From Glycomyces tritici (GTDB taxonomy: Bacteria; Actinomycetota; Actinomycetes; Mycobacteriales; Micromonosporaceae): a stretch of DNA of 64,000 nt. The notes beneath the pieces are model-generated. The model worked only from the letters and a program-made list of their open reading frames with translations. It was not told the origin of the DNA and ran no database searches. Made by a program: the position numbers and the translations under genes. Numbering within the stretch: position 1 is the stretch's first letter; each line of letters begins with the position of its first letter. The DNA lies in assembly GCF_030403505.1 (NCBI RefSeq), contig NZ_JAUEMJ010000004.1:396036-460035 (forward strand), in the 5' to 3' direction. This document shows, piece after piece, positions 1 through 11,105 of this stretch.

Positions 1-1292
1 TCCTCGGCCACCTTCATGCCGCGCGTGAAGTACACGAGGAGGTCGCGGCGGGCGTCGGCGTCCGGCATCGGGACGACGACCTCGTGCTCCAGGCGCGAGC
101 GCAGTGCGGCGTCGACGTCCTCGACGCGCGCGGTCGTGCACACCACGGCGTGCTCGCCGGCTTCGGCGAGGACCTCGTCGCAGAGCTGGGTGAACATGGT
201 GCCCAACGGGGTCCGCTTCCCGGCCGGGGCGATCGCCTCGACCCCGCGCACCAGGAGCACGCCCGGGACGGTGAGCGCGGCGACGGCGGCGCGGAGCCGG
301 TCGGCCGCCGCGTTCGCCTCGAGCGCGGCCAGGTCGTGCCCGGAGACCTCGCTGACGCGGGCGCCGACGGCGGCCGCGACCGAGCGGGCCACGGTGGCCT
401 TCCCGGCGCCCGAGGGCCCCGAGACGAGCACGCCGAGCGCCATGTCCGTCCCCACCACCTTCAGGACCTCGCGGTGGTTGAAGCCGAGGTCGAGCAGTTC
501 GCGCAGCTCCTCAGCGGGGATCTTGGCGCCGGCCAGCTCCTCGTAGGGGATCGGCGCGATGCCCGGCTGGGCCTCAGGGGTCGCGGCGACGCGGCCCTGC
601 GGCTCGGTGCGCGGGCGGGTCGCGGCGGCCTCGCCGCCGGAGTAGGCGGCGGGCATCGCGGCGCGGGCGCGGCCGAGGTTCGCGACGCGGCCGGACTCCA
701 GCGGCAGGTCGATGGAGGCCGGGGCGTCGTGCTCCCACTCCACGCGCGTGTCCGAGGTGATCATGGCGCCGCTGGCGGGGCTGGCCTCGACCACGTTGAG
801 CACCATGGTGGTCCAGCCGATGCCGAGGGTGTTGTTGAGCGTGCGGCGGGTGGCGGCGACGATGTCGCGCTGCGCGTCCCCCAGCTCGATCGGCAGGAGC
901 GACACGTCGTCGCCCTCGCCCACGACCTTCGACAGGAGCGCCAGGCGCAGCGTGTCGGGGTCGACCACGGCCACCGCCGAAGCCGGGCCGGAGAGGACCA
1001 CGCGGTCGGCGGCGGCGAGGTCGACGGGCGAGAGGCGCACCGGGTCGCCGTCGCGCGCACCGATGTTCCCCAAGGTCAGGTCGTCGGCGTAGAGGGCGCG
1101 CCGGGACGCGTACCGGTCGGCGGCCAGCGCGATCGCGGCCGTCGTGCGCCGCCCCGTGAGCTCGACCGCGTCGCCGGCGCGGAGGCCGAGGGCGGTGAGG
1201 GCTTCGGGGTGGAGGCGCACGATGCCGCGGCGGGCGTCGAGCCCGGCCTTGGCGCGGGTCGCTGTCAAAGTGAGGGAACCAGAGTCGGTCAC
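1..1292 (-). CDS. CDC48/VCP-type AAA+ ATPase, N-terminal part (runs off window)
   Basis: Partial gene: about 430 residues are visible and the C-terminus lies beyond base 1. It starts at GTG 1290-1292 (VTDSGSLTLTATRAKAGLDA). Residues ~8-150 look like the double-psi-barrel N domain of CDC48/VCP proteins (RGIVRLHPEALTALGLRAGD). A linker follows, then an AAA module with a Walker A GPSGAGKATVAR near residue 290 and arginine-rich sensor-like sequence (RSRLEHEV). CDC48-family proteins use ATP hydrolysis to unfold or extract protein substrates. The actinobacterial member (Rv0435c-like) usually has two AAA rings, so the second is probably outside the window. The Walker A is GAGKA rather than the usual GTGKT, as in actinobacterial relatives known to me. 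Family call firm; cellular role not established. Confidence 0.82.
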   Translation of the reverse strand, partial: MTDSGSLTLTATRAKAGLDARRGIVRLHPEALTALGLRAGDAVELTGRRTTAAIALAADRYASRRALYADDLTLGNIGARDGDPVRLSPVDLAAADRVVLSGPASAVAVVDPDTLRLALLSKVVGEGDDVSLLPIELGDAQRDIVAATRRTLNNTLGIGWTTMVLNVVEASPASGAMITSDTRVEWEHDAPASIDLPLESGRVANLGRARAAMPAAYSGGEAAATRPRTEPQGRVAATPEAQPGIAPIPYEELAGAKIPAEELRELLDLGFNHREVLKVVGTDMALGVLVSGPSGAGKATVARSVAAAVGARVSEVSGHDLAALEANAAADRLRAAVAALTVPGVLLVRGVEAIAPAGKRTPLGTMFTQLCDEVLAEAGEHAVVCTTARVEDVDAALRSRLEHEVVVPMPDADARRDLLVYFTRGMKVAE

Positions 1293-1394
1293 GTCGCACA
1301 GCCTATTACGGCCCGGCCGCAGTCGGCGACGCTCACAGTGCGCCGGTCTTGCCACACCGGCAACTCGCGCGCGGTGCGCGGCTTTCGCGGGCGG

Positions 1395-1595
1395 CTACTC
1401 CTCGGCAGGGGAGAGTTCCATGCGGTAGACCTGGCGGCCGTCCTCGAGGAGGATCGCGGCGGCGGCGCCCTGGTCGGCGAACTCGCGCCACCGTTCGCCG
1501 AGCCACGACTCCGCGTCGCCCTGGCTGCCCAGGTCGCTGTCCGGAGTTTCGATCGCGTTGCCGTCGGCGTCTTCGAGATTCCAGGTCCAAGTCAT
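1395..1595 (-). CDS. Small conserved actinobacterial protein, 66 aa
   Basis: Read from ATG at 1593-1595 (MTWTWNLEDADGNAIETPDSD) to a stop at 1395. An upstream in-frame ATG (1721) is possible, but its extra 42 residues have low-complexity composition, so the internal start is preferred. The protein is acidic, has no signal peptide or membrane segment, and carries the core GSQGDAESWLGERWREFADQGAAA. I recognise this as resembling short uncharacterised proteins common in actinomycetes that begin with a Trp-rich strand. No function can be assigned. It lies 102 bases downstream of the start of the divergently placed CDC48-like gene's coding strand neighbour and is transcribed in the same direction. 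Confidence 0.6.
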   Translation of the reverse strand: MTWTWNLEDADGNAIETPDSDLGSQGDAESWLGERWREFADQGAAAAILLEDGRQVYRMELSPAEE

Positions 1596-1929
1596 GGCAC
1601 CACAGTACGTGATCGGGCCCTGTCGCGGCTGCCGAGTGCGTCGGCCTCCGCACGCCGCATCGCCCTTGTGCGGCAGGGGCATGGGCGCACCCGCGGCAGC
1701 GACGCGCTCGTCGCCGGCCACCTTGCGGGTTTCCTGGACCGCCTGTTCCGGAGCTGGAGGGTGAGGGTGGCGAGGACGAGGACCCCTCCGGTGATCCAGA
1801 TCCGTAGGCGAGCGCGGCCGCGCCGCCCAGCGACCAGGGGATCAGGCGCCAGGCGGCGGGGTTGCGGTCGAGCGGTCGTCGGGTGCCGGCACGGTTTCCG
1901 GTCAGCGTGCGAGCGCCCAGGGGCCGCGC
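1596..1929 (-). other. 334-bp gap with fragments of protein-like sequence in shifting frames
   Basis: No intact gene is evident. On the minus strand protein-like stretches occur in different frames: NPAAWRLIPWSLGGAAALAY directly downstream of the beta-helix gene's stop, then a membrane-like IWITGGVLVLATLTLQL in another frame, then QAVQETRKVAGDERVAAAG in the third. This pattern could be a decayed small membrane protein or chance in high-GC DNA. Confidence 0.25.
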
Positions 1930-3837
1930 TCACCAGTCGAAGCGGTCGTGGGCCGGGGCGGTCACCGGGGTGCGCTCGACCGGCTCCGGTTCTTCCTCGC
2001 GGCGGCGGCGGGGGCCGAACGCGAGGCCCAGTGCGACGAGTGTCCACAAGGGTAGGAGCGCGACCCAGAGCCAGGCGGGGGCGACCGGGACGTACGGGAG
2101 GGTCATGACCGCGCGGTCGACCGCGTCGAGCACCGCGATCGCGCCGATGAGGCCGGTGAACAGCCCGAAGAACGTCATCCCGCACTGCCGCCAGGAGCGC
2201 CCGGCGAGCAGCCAGCCGACGCCCCACAGGCCGATCGCCAGCGCCTCGTAATCGGCCCGGCCCGACCAGATCGCGAGGACGAGGAGCAGGCCGCCCGCGC
2301 CGGTCGCCATGGCGGAGAACGTCATGCGGCCCGCGCGCGGGGGCTCGTCGGTGCGGGCGGCGGCGAGCCAGCCGGCACCGGTGAGGAACAGCAGCGAGGC
2401 GGCGAAGACCACGGCCGCCTGGAACTCGAGGCGGTCGGTGAAGCGCGCGCCGAACCAGTCGCAGCCGTCGGGGAGGTCCTCGGTCCCGGCGACACCGCAG
2501 ACCGCGGTCTTGAGCGCCTTCAACGGATCACCGGCGATGCGCGAGGGCTGCAGGCTCGCATCGCAGTCGGGGAGGACTGCGGGGGAGGACCGGAAGACGC
2601 CGGGCTCGTCGAAGCAGAGGCCGGTTCCGGTCCCGTCCCACCACAGGTCGACCTGGTTGCGTTGGCGCTGGCCGTCCTCGCGGATGCCGAAGGTGTTGCC
2701 GGAGAAGGTGTTCTGGTCGCCCGCCGCCTGGTAGTCGGTGCCGGTCTCGCCCCAGGCGGCGATCGCGGCGGTCTGCTGGTCCCAGATGCGGTTGCCGGTC
2801 GCGGTCAGCTTGTCGGATTCGGCGACGAGGAGGCCGACGCCCGCGGGCAGGGCGAAGTCGGGGCAGCGGACGTCGTCCCAGGCGCGCTCGCCGAGGGGTG
2901 CTCGGCAGGCGGCCGTGCCGAGCTGGTCGTAGTGGCCGGTGTTGTTGCCGTACAGGAGGTTGTCGGTGACGTCCACTCCGGGGATGTCGGGTCGTGCGCC
3001 GGTGTGGTCGACGGCGATGCCGGTCGTGTTGCCGTGCAGGCGGTTTCCGGCGATGCTGCCGGTCGCGTCCATGCCCCGGTACCAGACGCCGACCGTGTTC
3101 CCGGTGGCCTCGCAGCCGTTGACGTCGGCGTCGGACTGCTCGATGAGGATGCCCGCGGTGTCGTTGGACTCGGCTCGGCAGTCGGTGAGCGCCACCGCGC
3201 GCGACCCGGTGACGTGGATGCCGGCGCCGCCGCTCTGGACCGCGGCGACGGCTTCGACGGTCGCGCCCTGGGAGCGGAGGTCCAGGGCTTGCTCGCGGGC
3301 CTGTGCGAGGGTGAACCCCTTGAGGTACAGGCCGGGTGCGCCGTCGACTTCCATGACCGTGTCGAGTGCGAAGCGGCCGGAGAGGAGGACGTCTTCGGGG
3401 CTGTCGCCGCGGCCCTCGATCTGGAGGTTCTGGAGGTCTTCGGGGATGCGCGCGGGTTCGTCGAGCGTGTAGTCGCCGGGCAGGATGAGCACGCGCATCC
3501 CGGGTTCGGACTGTGCGAGCGCGGCGGGGAGCGAAGCGAAGCCGGTGTCCTGGCAGTCCTCGTAGAGGCGTTCGTTCTCGAGGCGGCGCAGGTACTCCAC
3601 TCCCTCGTTCCGTGCCGCGAACGTCTCGGGGTCGGCGGGGCAGACGAGGAGGTAGGAGCCGTCCTCGCGGTACGCGGGCGGTTCGATGGTGCGCTCGTAG
3701 ACGGGGATGTCGGGGTAGGGAGGCTCGTCGGGGCGGTCTTGGGCGGCGAGGAGTCCGCTCAGCCCTATGGCCGCGAAGGCGATCAGGATGAAGACGGCCA
3801 TCGCGAGGCGGTGCTGGGGGCGGGGCGCGGGGGGCAC
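1930..3837 (-). CDS. Membrane-anchored right-handed beta-helix protein
   Basis: Start chosen at GTG 3835-3837 (VPPAPRPQHRLAMAVFIL); an ATG 12 codons later is an alternative and neither has a clear ribosome site. The 635-residue product has an N-terminal hydrophobic anchor (residues ~12-32). A large extracellular region (about 60-500) follows, with pectate-lyase/NosD-like repeats seen as recurring N-x-x-x-G-V/I turns (ESNDTAGILIEQSDADVNGC, TGNTVGVWYRG). The C-terminus has four membrane segments and a charged cytoplasmic tail (GPRRRREEEPEPVE). Beta-helix domains of this type bind or cut polysaccharide or serve as scaffolds; catalytic residues are not evident. The combination of exported beta-helix and C-terminal membrane bundle is unusual, and no partner is next to it. 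Confidence 0.65.
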   Translation of the reverse strand: MPPAPRPQHRLAMAVFILIAFAAIGLSGLLAAQDRPDEPPYPDIPVYERTIEPPAYREDGSYLLVCPADPETFAARNEGVEYLRRLENERLYEDCQDTGFASLPAALAQSEPGMRVLILPGDYTLDEPARIPEDLQNLQIEGRGDSPEDVLLSGRFALDTVMEVDGAPGLYLKGFTLAQAREQALDLRSQGATVEAVAAVQSGGAGIHVTGSRAVALTDCRAESNDTAGILIEQSDADVNGCEATGNTVGVWYRGMDATGSIAGNRLHGNTTGIAVDHTGARPDIPGVDVTDNLLYGNNTGHYDQLGTAACRAPLGERAWDDVRCPDFALPAGVGLLVAESDKLTATGNRIWDQQTAAIAAWGETGTDYQAAGDQNTFSGNTFGIREDGQRQRNQVDLWWDGTGTGLCFDEPGVFRSSPAVLPDCDASLQPSRIAGDPLKALKTAVCGVAGTEDLPDGCDWFGARFTDRLEFQAAVVFAASLLFLTGAGWLAAARTDEPPRAGRMTFSAMATGAGGLLLVLAIWSGRADYEALAIGLWGVGWLLAGRSWRQCGMTFFGLFTGLIGAIAVLDAVDRAVMTLPYVPVAPAWLWVALLPLWTLVALGLAFGPRRRREEEPEPVERTPVTAPAHDRFDW

Positions 3838-4050
3838 GGGCTCAGGGTAACGCGAGGCGCACTCGATGTGAAGGGGCGGAATGCGATGGGGCGCAGTCGG
3901 TTCGGTCCCCTCGGCGATCCCCGGGCAGTCCCCCGCCCTCCCAGGGGGGCGACCCCGGTTCAAGTGTGCCGCCGGGGTCCGACAGAAAACCGCCGTTCTT
4001 ACCGTCGTAAGGAAATCTGTCACCCGAAAGAGTGCCTGCGGCGGCGGTAA

Positions 4051-4087
4051 CGCGGCATACCGTCCTTGGAGGGGGCGGTATGCCGCG
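4051..4087. other. Perfect 12-bp inverted repeat in the 378-bp gap before the beta-helix gene
   Basis: CGCGGCATACCG at 4051-4062 is mirrored by CGGTATGCCGCG at 4076-4087 with a 13-nt loop. It lies between the groEL terminator and the beta-helix gene start, about 210 bases upstream of that start. It may be a second terminator or a structured leader. Nothing else gene-like was seen in 3838-4136. Confidence 0.5.
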
Positions 4088-4136
4088 CTTGCGCAGCGGA
4101 CTACGCCGTCTGCACTGGCAGCCAGTACAGAGAAAG

Positions 4137-4170
4137 GGAGAACCACTCACAATACAGTGAGCGGTTCTCC
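4137..4170 (-). terminator. Hairpin terminator of groEL
   Basis: GGAGAACCACTCAC (4137-4150) pairs with GTGAGCGGTTCTCC (4157-4170), one mismatch in 14, six-base loop. It sits 46 bases past the groEL stop codon. Confidence 0.75.
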
Positions 4171-4215
4171 CCCGCAGTACTCAGTCGGCCTGAGCAGCCG
4201 GTCCCGAAGGACTGG

Positions 4216-6111
<1,896 letters not shown>

Positions 6112-7062
6112 CTACGGATTCGGTGGCGGCGGCGGGGCCGGGTGGCCCGGTTCGCCGGGCTCGGCCGGGTCGACGGCGACGCCCGCGGCCTCCGCGGAGA
6201 GCGAGGTGGCCGAGACGGATTCGGCGCGCCCGCGCAGCCACGCGTACGTGCACAGGGACGCGGCGAGGATCCAGATCATGGGCACGAGCAGGAGCAGCGC
6301 CATGACCGCCTCGGTGAGGACGGTGAGCACGGTGGCGAGCCAGGACGCGAAGACCGCGTGCCAGACACCGGCCAGGAGCAGGCCGACGAGGGAGATGATG
6401 AGGTTCGCGGCGATGGCGACGAGGACGACGATGACGATGCGGCCCAGGGCGGGCCAGAACGCCGAGTGCGTCAGCTGGATGGAGCGGGCGTAGGGACTGC
6501 GGCGGGCCTCGAAGACGGCGGCGGGCGCCATGAGGCTGAGCGCGAAGATCGCCCACAGGCCGGGCAGGACGCAGAGCACGAGGCCGACGGCGATGGTGAC
6601 CCAGGCGAGCAGGAGCCACAGGAAGAACCGGCCGCCGCGCTTGAAGCCGAAGGAGAAGGCCTCGCCGAGGGCGAGGAAGCCGCCGGCCGCTTCGGCGGCG
6701 GCGGTGCGCACGGCGGCGAGCGCGGCCGAGCCGGAGACGTAGAGGACGGCCAGGGAGAGGATCGCGCCGATGACGCCCACGGCGACGCCGGGGCTGTACT
6801 CGCGGACGATCGTGCCCCAGTCGGTCTGGTCCACGTCGATGTGGGGGGTGCGCACGGTGTTGTTGAACGCGCCGAGGACCCAGCGCGGCAGGACGACCCC
6901 GATGAGGAGGATGAGGCCGACCGTGCGCCAGGAGCGCTGCACGACGTCCATCGACGCGTGCCACCAGCCCTCGAACGTGTCGGTCACCAGGGGGTCGCCG
7001 CCGGAGAAGCGGCCCGAGGGCTCGCCGCCCTGCCCCGCGTTCCAGTATGGATCGTCGCTCAT
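6112..7062 (-). CDS. Polytopic membrane protein, glycerophosphodiester-phosphodiesterase-membrane-domain-like
   Basis: Start at ATG 7060-7062 (MSDDPYWNAGQGGEPSG); the upstream extension is not protein-like. The 316-residue protein has a polar N-terminus with aromatic/Gly content, then about six hydrophobic segments (for example TVGLILLIGVVLPRWVLGAF, AWVTIAVGLVLCVLPGLWAI, and ALGRIVIVVLVAIAANLIIS) and a Pro-rich cytoplasmic tail (PGEPGHPAPPPPPNP). The central APAAVFEARRSPYARSIQLT, a cytoplasmic loop between helices, is characteristic of DUF7544/GDPD membrane-domain proteins as I recall them. Function unknown. It is transcribed divergently from the peptide transporter with 176 bp between them. 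Confidence 0.6.
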   Translation of the reverse strand: MSDDPYWNAGQGGEPSGRFSGGDPLVTDTFEGWWHASMDVVQRSWRTVGLILLIGVVLPRWVLGAFNNTVRTPHIDVDQTDWGTIVREYSPGVAVGVIGAILSLAVLYVSGSAALAAVRTAAAEAAGGFLALGEAFSFGFKRGGRFFLWLLLAWVTIAVGLVLCVLPGLWAIFALSLMAPAAVFEARRSPYARSIQLTHSAFWPALGRIVIVVLVAIAANLIISLVGLLLAGVWHAVFASWLATVLTVLTEAVMALLLLVPMIWILAASLCTYAWLRGRAESVSATSLSAEAAGVAVDPAEPGEPGHPAPPPPPNP

Positions 7063-7238
7063 ACGCGGGATCTTAAGGCAATGAACGGTGCATATCAGAC
7101 AAACAGCTGCAACGCATCCGTTCGGGGATGACACGTTCGCGCATTCCCCTGCCCGGCCGCCCCCGAGCCACTACCGTACGCAGGTATCGGTGCACGTCGC
7201 GCCGGTAGAAGAGACCGCCGAGCACACCGGGAGCGCCG

Positions 7239-8801
7239 ATGTCCCACCGCGAACCGCGACCGGTCGGCCGCGAGAAGACCTTCTTCGGGCATCCCCGCGG
7301 CCTCGCCGTCCTCTTCGGCACCGAGATGTGGGAGCGGTTCAGCTTCTACGGCCTGCAGGGCATCCTCCTCACGTTCCTCGTCGCCGACACCGCGCAGAAC
7401 GGCCTCGGCCTCGCCGACACCGTCGCCGTCCCGATCGCCTCGCTCTACTCCGGGCTCGTCTACCTGACGGCGCTGCCCGGCGGCTGGCTGGCCGACCGCA
7501 TCCTCGGGCCCCGCCGCGCCGTCCTCATCGGCGGCATCATCATCATGGCCGGCCACATCTCCATGGCCATCCCCCTCGACAACCCGGCGATGGTCTTCTT
7601 CGGCCTCTTCCTCGTCGTCGCCGGCTCGGGCCTGCTGAAGCCGAACATCTCCGTGATGGTCGGCAAGCTCTACGACGGCGACACCGACGCCCGCCGCGAC
7701 GCCGGGTTCTCCGTGTTCTACATGGGCATCAACCTCGGCGCGTTCCTCGGCATCCTCATCACCCCCTACCTCGCCGGGGACGACCGGTGGCACCTCGGCT
7801 TCGGCGCCGCCGCGGTCGGCATGGCCCTCGGCCTCCTCTGGTACGTGCGCGGCTGGCCGCGCCTGTCGAACGCCGGCATCGGCCCGGCCCGCCCGCTCAG
7901 CGAAGCCGAGAAGAAGCAGTCCGCCAAGATCATCGTCATCGCGCTGGCCATCGCGGCCGTCGCGATCGCGATCTGGGCCTGGACCGGGACGCTCACCCTC
8001 TCCACCGTGCCCACGGTCGTCACGGGCCTCTCGATCGCCGCCGCCGTCTGGTACTTCGTCTACATCTTCGGCGAGGCCAAGGACATCACGCCCGCCGAGA
8101 AGGCCGGGCTGCGCGCCTACGTGGGCCTGTTCATCGCCTCGGTCGTGTTCTGGATGCTGTACCTCCAGATGGGCTCCGTGCTCACCGCGTTCGCCGCGAA
8201 CTCCGTCGACCTCGACTCGTGGGGCTTCCACCTGCCCGCCGGCGGGGTCCAGAACTTCAACTCGATCTTCATCCTGATCTTCTCCCCGATCTTCGGCGTC
8301 ATCTGGCTGAAGGCCGGCACCCGCTTCGGGACCGCGTACAAGTTCGCGGTCGGCGTGTTCCTCGTCGGCTTCGCGTACGTGTTCCTCGGCTGGCTCCAGA
8401 CCCGCGCCGACGACGGCGTGCTCGTCGGCCTCGCCTGGATGGCCTGGGTGTACCTGCTGCTCACCTTCGGCGAGCTGTGCGTCTCCCCCGTCGGCCTGAG
8501 CGTCACCACGCAGCTCGCCCCGCCGAACCTCAAGGGGCAGATGATGGGCGTGTGGTTCCTCGGCCCCGCGGTGGGCACACCGCTCGGCGGGCAGGCGTTC
8601 GCGTTCCTCGTGCCGAGGGTCGGCGAGGCCGCGTTCTTCTACATCCTCGCCGGCATCGCGATCCTCACCGCCGTCGTCCTCGCGATCTTCAGCCCCGCCA
8701 TCCACCGGCTCATGGGCCGCGGCGGGCACGGGCCGAACGCGACGCTCGAGACGCCGCCCGAACCCGAGTTCGGCAGGGGCTCGGACGGCCGCGTCGACTA
8801 A
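7239..8801 (+). CDS. dtpT: POT/PTR family proton-coupled oligopeptide transporter
   Basis: 520 residues, starting MSHREPRPVGREKTFFGHPRG behind GGGAG. The signature FGTEMWERFSFYGLQGIL (POT motif 1, with the conserved ExxER-type proton-coupling Glu/Arg) and FSVFYMGINLGAFLGILITPYLA (motif 2) are both present, and about 14 membrane helices can be counted. These carriers import di- and tripeptides with protons across the cytoplasmic membrane. The stop codon TAA (8799-8801) overlaps the stop of the convergent metallophosphoesterase gene by three bases, so the two mRNAs are complementary at their ends and no terminator fits between them. Confidence 0.93.
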   Translation: MSHREPRPVGREKTFFGHPRGLAVLFGTEMWERFSFYGLQGILLTFLVADTAQNGLGLADTVAVPIASLYSGLVYLTALPGGWLADRILGPRRAVLIGGIIIMAGHISMAIPLDNPAMVFFGLFLVVAGSGLLKPNISVMVGKLYDGDTDARRDAGFSVFYMGINLGAFLGILITPYLAGDDRWHLGFGAAAVGMALGLLWYVRGWPRLSNAGIGPARPLSEAEKKQSAKIIVIALAIAAVAIAIWAWTGTLTLSTVPTVVTGLSIAAAVWYFVYIFGEAKDITPAEKAGLRAYVGLFIASVVFWMLYLQMGSVLTAFAANSVDLDSWGFHLPAGGVQNFNSIFILIFSPIFGVIWLKAGTRFGTAYKFAVGVFLVGFAYVFLGWLQTRADDGVLVGLAWMAWVYLLLTFGELCVSPVGLSVTTQLAPPNLKGQMMGVWFLGPAVGTPLGGQAFAFLVPRVGEAAFFYILAGIAILTAVVLAIFSPAIHRLMGRGGHGPNATLETPPEPEFGRGSDGRVD

Positions 8802-10477
8802 CCCGACTTGAACCACTCGCCGGCCTGGGCCATCAGGCGGCGCACGGGATGCTGCGGGGGCAACTCGGCACTGCGCGGCCCCGGGTGGAGGGCCGAGAAG
8901 CCCGGCTCGATGAGCCGCGGCTTGAGCGGATCGACCGGCTTGATGAACGAATCCGTCGGCGCCCCGTCGGGATCGGCGACCCAGCGGCGCGACACGCGGT
9001 CCAACCCGATCGGGTACACCGTGACCCCGTCCGACGCGACCTTGATCCGCAGGAAGCACTTCTGATCGATCACCGACATGCCCGCGAACAGCTCGTTCGC
9101 GTTGACGCCCAACCGGTTCGCCACCACCAGGTACAGGCCCACGACCCACGTGCCCGCCAGCCCCGCCAGCGGCAGGTACGCCAGGTACGTCCACAGGCTC
9201 ACGTCGTCGAACATCTTGATCGCCTGGGCCCCGCCCCACGACAAGGCCACCTGCGCCAGGCCGTGCAGGCCCCCGAGCGTGTAATGGCGCGACGTGCGGC
9301 TGCCCTGACCCGGGTGCGCGAAACCGACCCCGGCCCCCAGGAGCACCGCCGTCACCGCCACGAACGTGCCCGTGCCCTCCAGAATGGACACCGTCGCGAT
9401 GAGCCCCACCACCGCCATCAGCGCCACGAAGCCCTTGTTGAACCACGGCAGCCGCGCGAAGATCCCGAACGCGTACCCCATCGACTTCGCCTTCGACGGA
9501 TACGCCTGCGTCAACCGGTAGTCCCGCTCGCGCGCATCGGGTTCGGACACCGACTTCCGCGGCGCCGTCAACTCCTCCGGCAGTGTGTGCGTCGGCGACA
9601 GGTACGCGCCCCCGCCGCCGGCCGTGACCAGGTGGCGTGAGCCGTCGATCTCCTCGTAGTGCGCGTAATGGTGGCGGTCGCCGGTGACCACGAGCGGCAC
9701 CCGCGCGCCGCGCGCCGCCACCACGTCCCGGATGAAATGGTCGATCCGGTCGAACGAGCGCGGATCGTCCTCCGTCCACAGCCAGGAGGGCTGCGGCACG
9801 CACAGGATCACCTGGTCGCCCTGGCGCATCCGCTGCGCCGCATGCCGGAAGTACTCGATCTGCGTCTGATCCAGATGCGTGTCGAACTGGGCGTCCACCG
9901 CGAACAACCACCAGCGGTGCGGCAGCTCCAACGCGAAATACGACCGCTTCTGATACGTCCGGTACCCGCCCACCTTCCGGCCCTCGGTGAACTGCCGCGC
10001 GAACGCCGTCAACCCGTCGAACCAGTCGTGGTTCCCAGGGATCGCATACAGCGACACCGGACTGCCCGGGTTCGCCGCCTCGTACGGGCCCTTCATCCGC
10101 TGCTCGTACTCGAGCCAGTCCCCCGCCGGGTACACCTCGTCGCCGCCCATGATGAGCACCGACCCGCGCGGCAGCCGCTCCCCGGCCACCTCGAGGTGCT
10201 CCTGCGCCATCAGGTACGCGACCGAGTACGTCGCATTGAAACCGTCCCCCACGTCCGCCACGTAATCGAGCCACAGCTCATCGGCGTCCGCATGGTTGAA
10301 CACCCCCTGCGGGCGGCCCCCGATGATCTCGCGCTTGTCCACATAGCCGCCGAAGACCCGCGCCAGCCCGAACCGCATGCTCGTATCGAGCAGCGTGCGC
10401 GGCGACAACCAGCGCACCGGCCCCTGCGGCCGGAAACGGAGCTGCTCAGGACTGAGGTCCTTGGGGCGGTGGGACAT
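8798..10477 (-). CDS. Membrane-associated metallophosphoesterase
   Basis: Start at ATG 10475-10477 (MSHRPKDLSPEQLRFRPQGP); in-frame ATGs at 10486 and 10489 are possible. The 559-residue product has the calcineurin-like dimetal motifs in order: GGDEVYPAGDW, then AIPGNHDWFDG, then VTGDRHHYAHYEE. A GGGGAYLSPTHTLP stretch follows, typical of phosphodiesterase loops. Residues ~330-470 contain three or four hydrophobic segments (GFVALMAVVGLIATVSIL, FVAVTAVLLGAGVGFAHP, WTYLAYLPLAGLAGTWVVGL), and a further soluble domain ends the protein. It hydrolyses an unknown phosphoester, probably at the cytoplasmic membrane. No clear ribosome site is visible, so the exact start is uncertain. Confidence 0.85.
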   Translation of the reverse strand: MSHRPKDLSPEQLRFRPQGPVRWLSPRTLLDTSMRFGLARVFGGYVDKREIIGGRPQGVFNHADADELWLDYVADVGDGFNATYSVAYLMAQEHLEVAGERLPRGSVLIMGGDEVYPAGDWLEYEQRMKGPYEAANPGSPVSLYAIPGNHDWFDGLTAFARQFTEGRKVGGYRTYQKRSYFALELPHRWWLFAVDAQFDTHLDQTQIEYFRHAAQRMRQGDQVILCVPQPSWLWTEDDPRSFDRIDHFIRDVVAARGARVPLVVTGDRHHYAHYEEIDGSRHLVTAGGGGAYLSPTHTLPEELTAPRKSVSEPDARERDYRLTQAYPSKAKSMGYAFGIFARLPWFNKGFVALMAVVGLIATVSILEGTGTFVAVTAVLLGAGVGFAHPGQGSRTSRHYTLGGLHGLAQVALSWGGAQAIKMFDDVSLWTYLAYLPLAGLAGTWVVGLYLVVANRLGVNANELFAGMSVIDQKCFLRIKVASDGVTVYPIGLDRVSRRWVADPDGAPTDSFIKPVDPLKPRLIEPGFSALHPGPRSAELPPQHPVRRLMAQAGEWFKSG

Positions 10478-10562
10478 AGACCACATCATGGCACGTTCTG
10501 CGCGCCAAGGGAACCCGAGAAACCGCCTAGGCGAACGCCCGATCCGCCCGTAAGCTCCCGGC

Positions 10563-11036
10563 ATGACGAACGCACGCCACGCCGAACTCGGCGACATCGA
10601 CGAGATCATCCGGCTCCGCGAGGTCATGCTCGCGCCCTGGTTCGACATGAGCGACACCGGCTGGAAGCCCGAGACCGCCGCGATCCTCCAGCGCCGCCTC
10701 GACGAGCCGAAACCGACGATGGCCGTCACCGTCGTCGAGGCCCCGGACGGCTCGGGCGCGCTGGCGTCCTGCGCGACCGGGGTGATCAGCGAGCGGCTGC
10801 CGAACCCGTTCAACCCTTCGGGGCGGTACGGCTGGATCTTCAACGTGGTCACCGATCCGCAGTGGCGGGGCCGCGGGTACAGCCGGGCCTGCACGAAGGC
10901 GCTGCTCGACTGGTTCGAGGACCAGAGCGTGCACGTCATGGAGCTGCTCGCTTCGCAGGAGGGCGAAGGGCTGTACCGGGAACTCGGGTTCACGGTCTCC
11001 GAGGAGCCGGCGATGCGGCTGAACCGCAACCGCTGA
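10563..11036 (+). CDS. GNAT-family N-acetyltransferase
   Basis: 157 residues from ATG 10563 (MTNARHAELGDIDEIIRLREVM). The acetyl-CoA pyrophosphate loop is seen as VVTDPQWRGRGYSRACTKAL (motif A, R/Q-x-x-G-x-G/A), followed by strand-helix LLASQEGEGLYRELGFTVSEEP, where acetyltransferases close the fold. It transfers an acyl group from acyl-CoA to an unidentified amine. It is transcribed divergently from the metallophosphoesterase gene, 85 bases apart, with no operon partner. Confidence 0.88.
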   Translation: MTNARHAELGDIDEIIRLREVMLAPWFDMSDTGWKPETAAILQRRLDEPKPTMAVTVVEAPDGSGALASCATGVISERLPNPFNPSGRYGWIFNVVTDPQWRGRGYSRACTKALLDWFEDQSVHVMELLASQEGEGLYRELGFTVSEEPAMRLNRNR

Positions 11037-11105
11037 ACGGCCGCCGCACTCGTAGGAGCCGGCTCCGCTCTCACCCGCCTGGGCCGGCTCCGCCGACCGC
11101 TCGCC

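Noticed and set aside
7095..10274. 1059-codon minus-strand frame over the peptide transporter
   Set aside because: Low-complexity shadow; DtpT motifs on the plus strand and metallophosphoesterase motifs in another minus frame are decisive.
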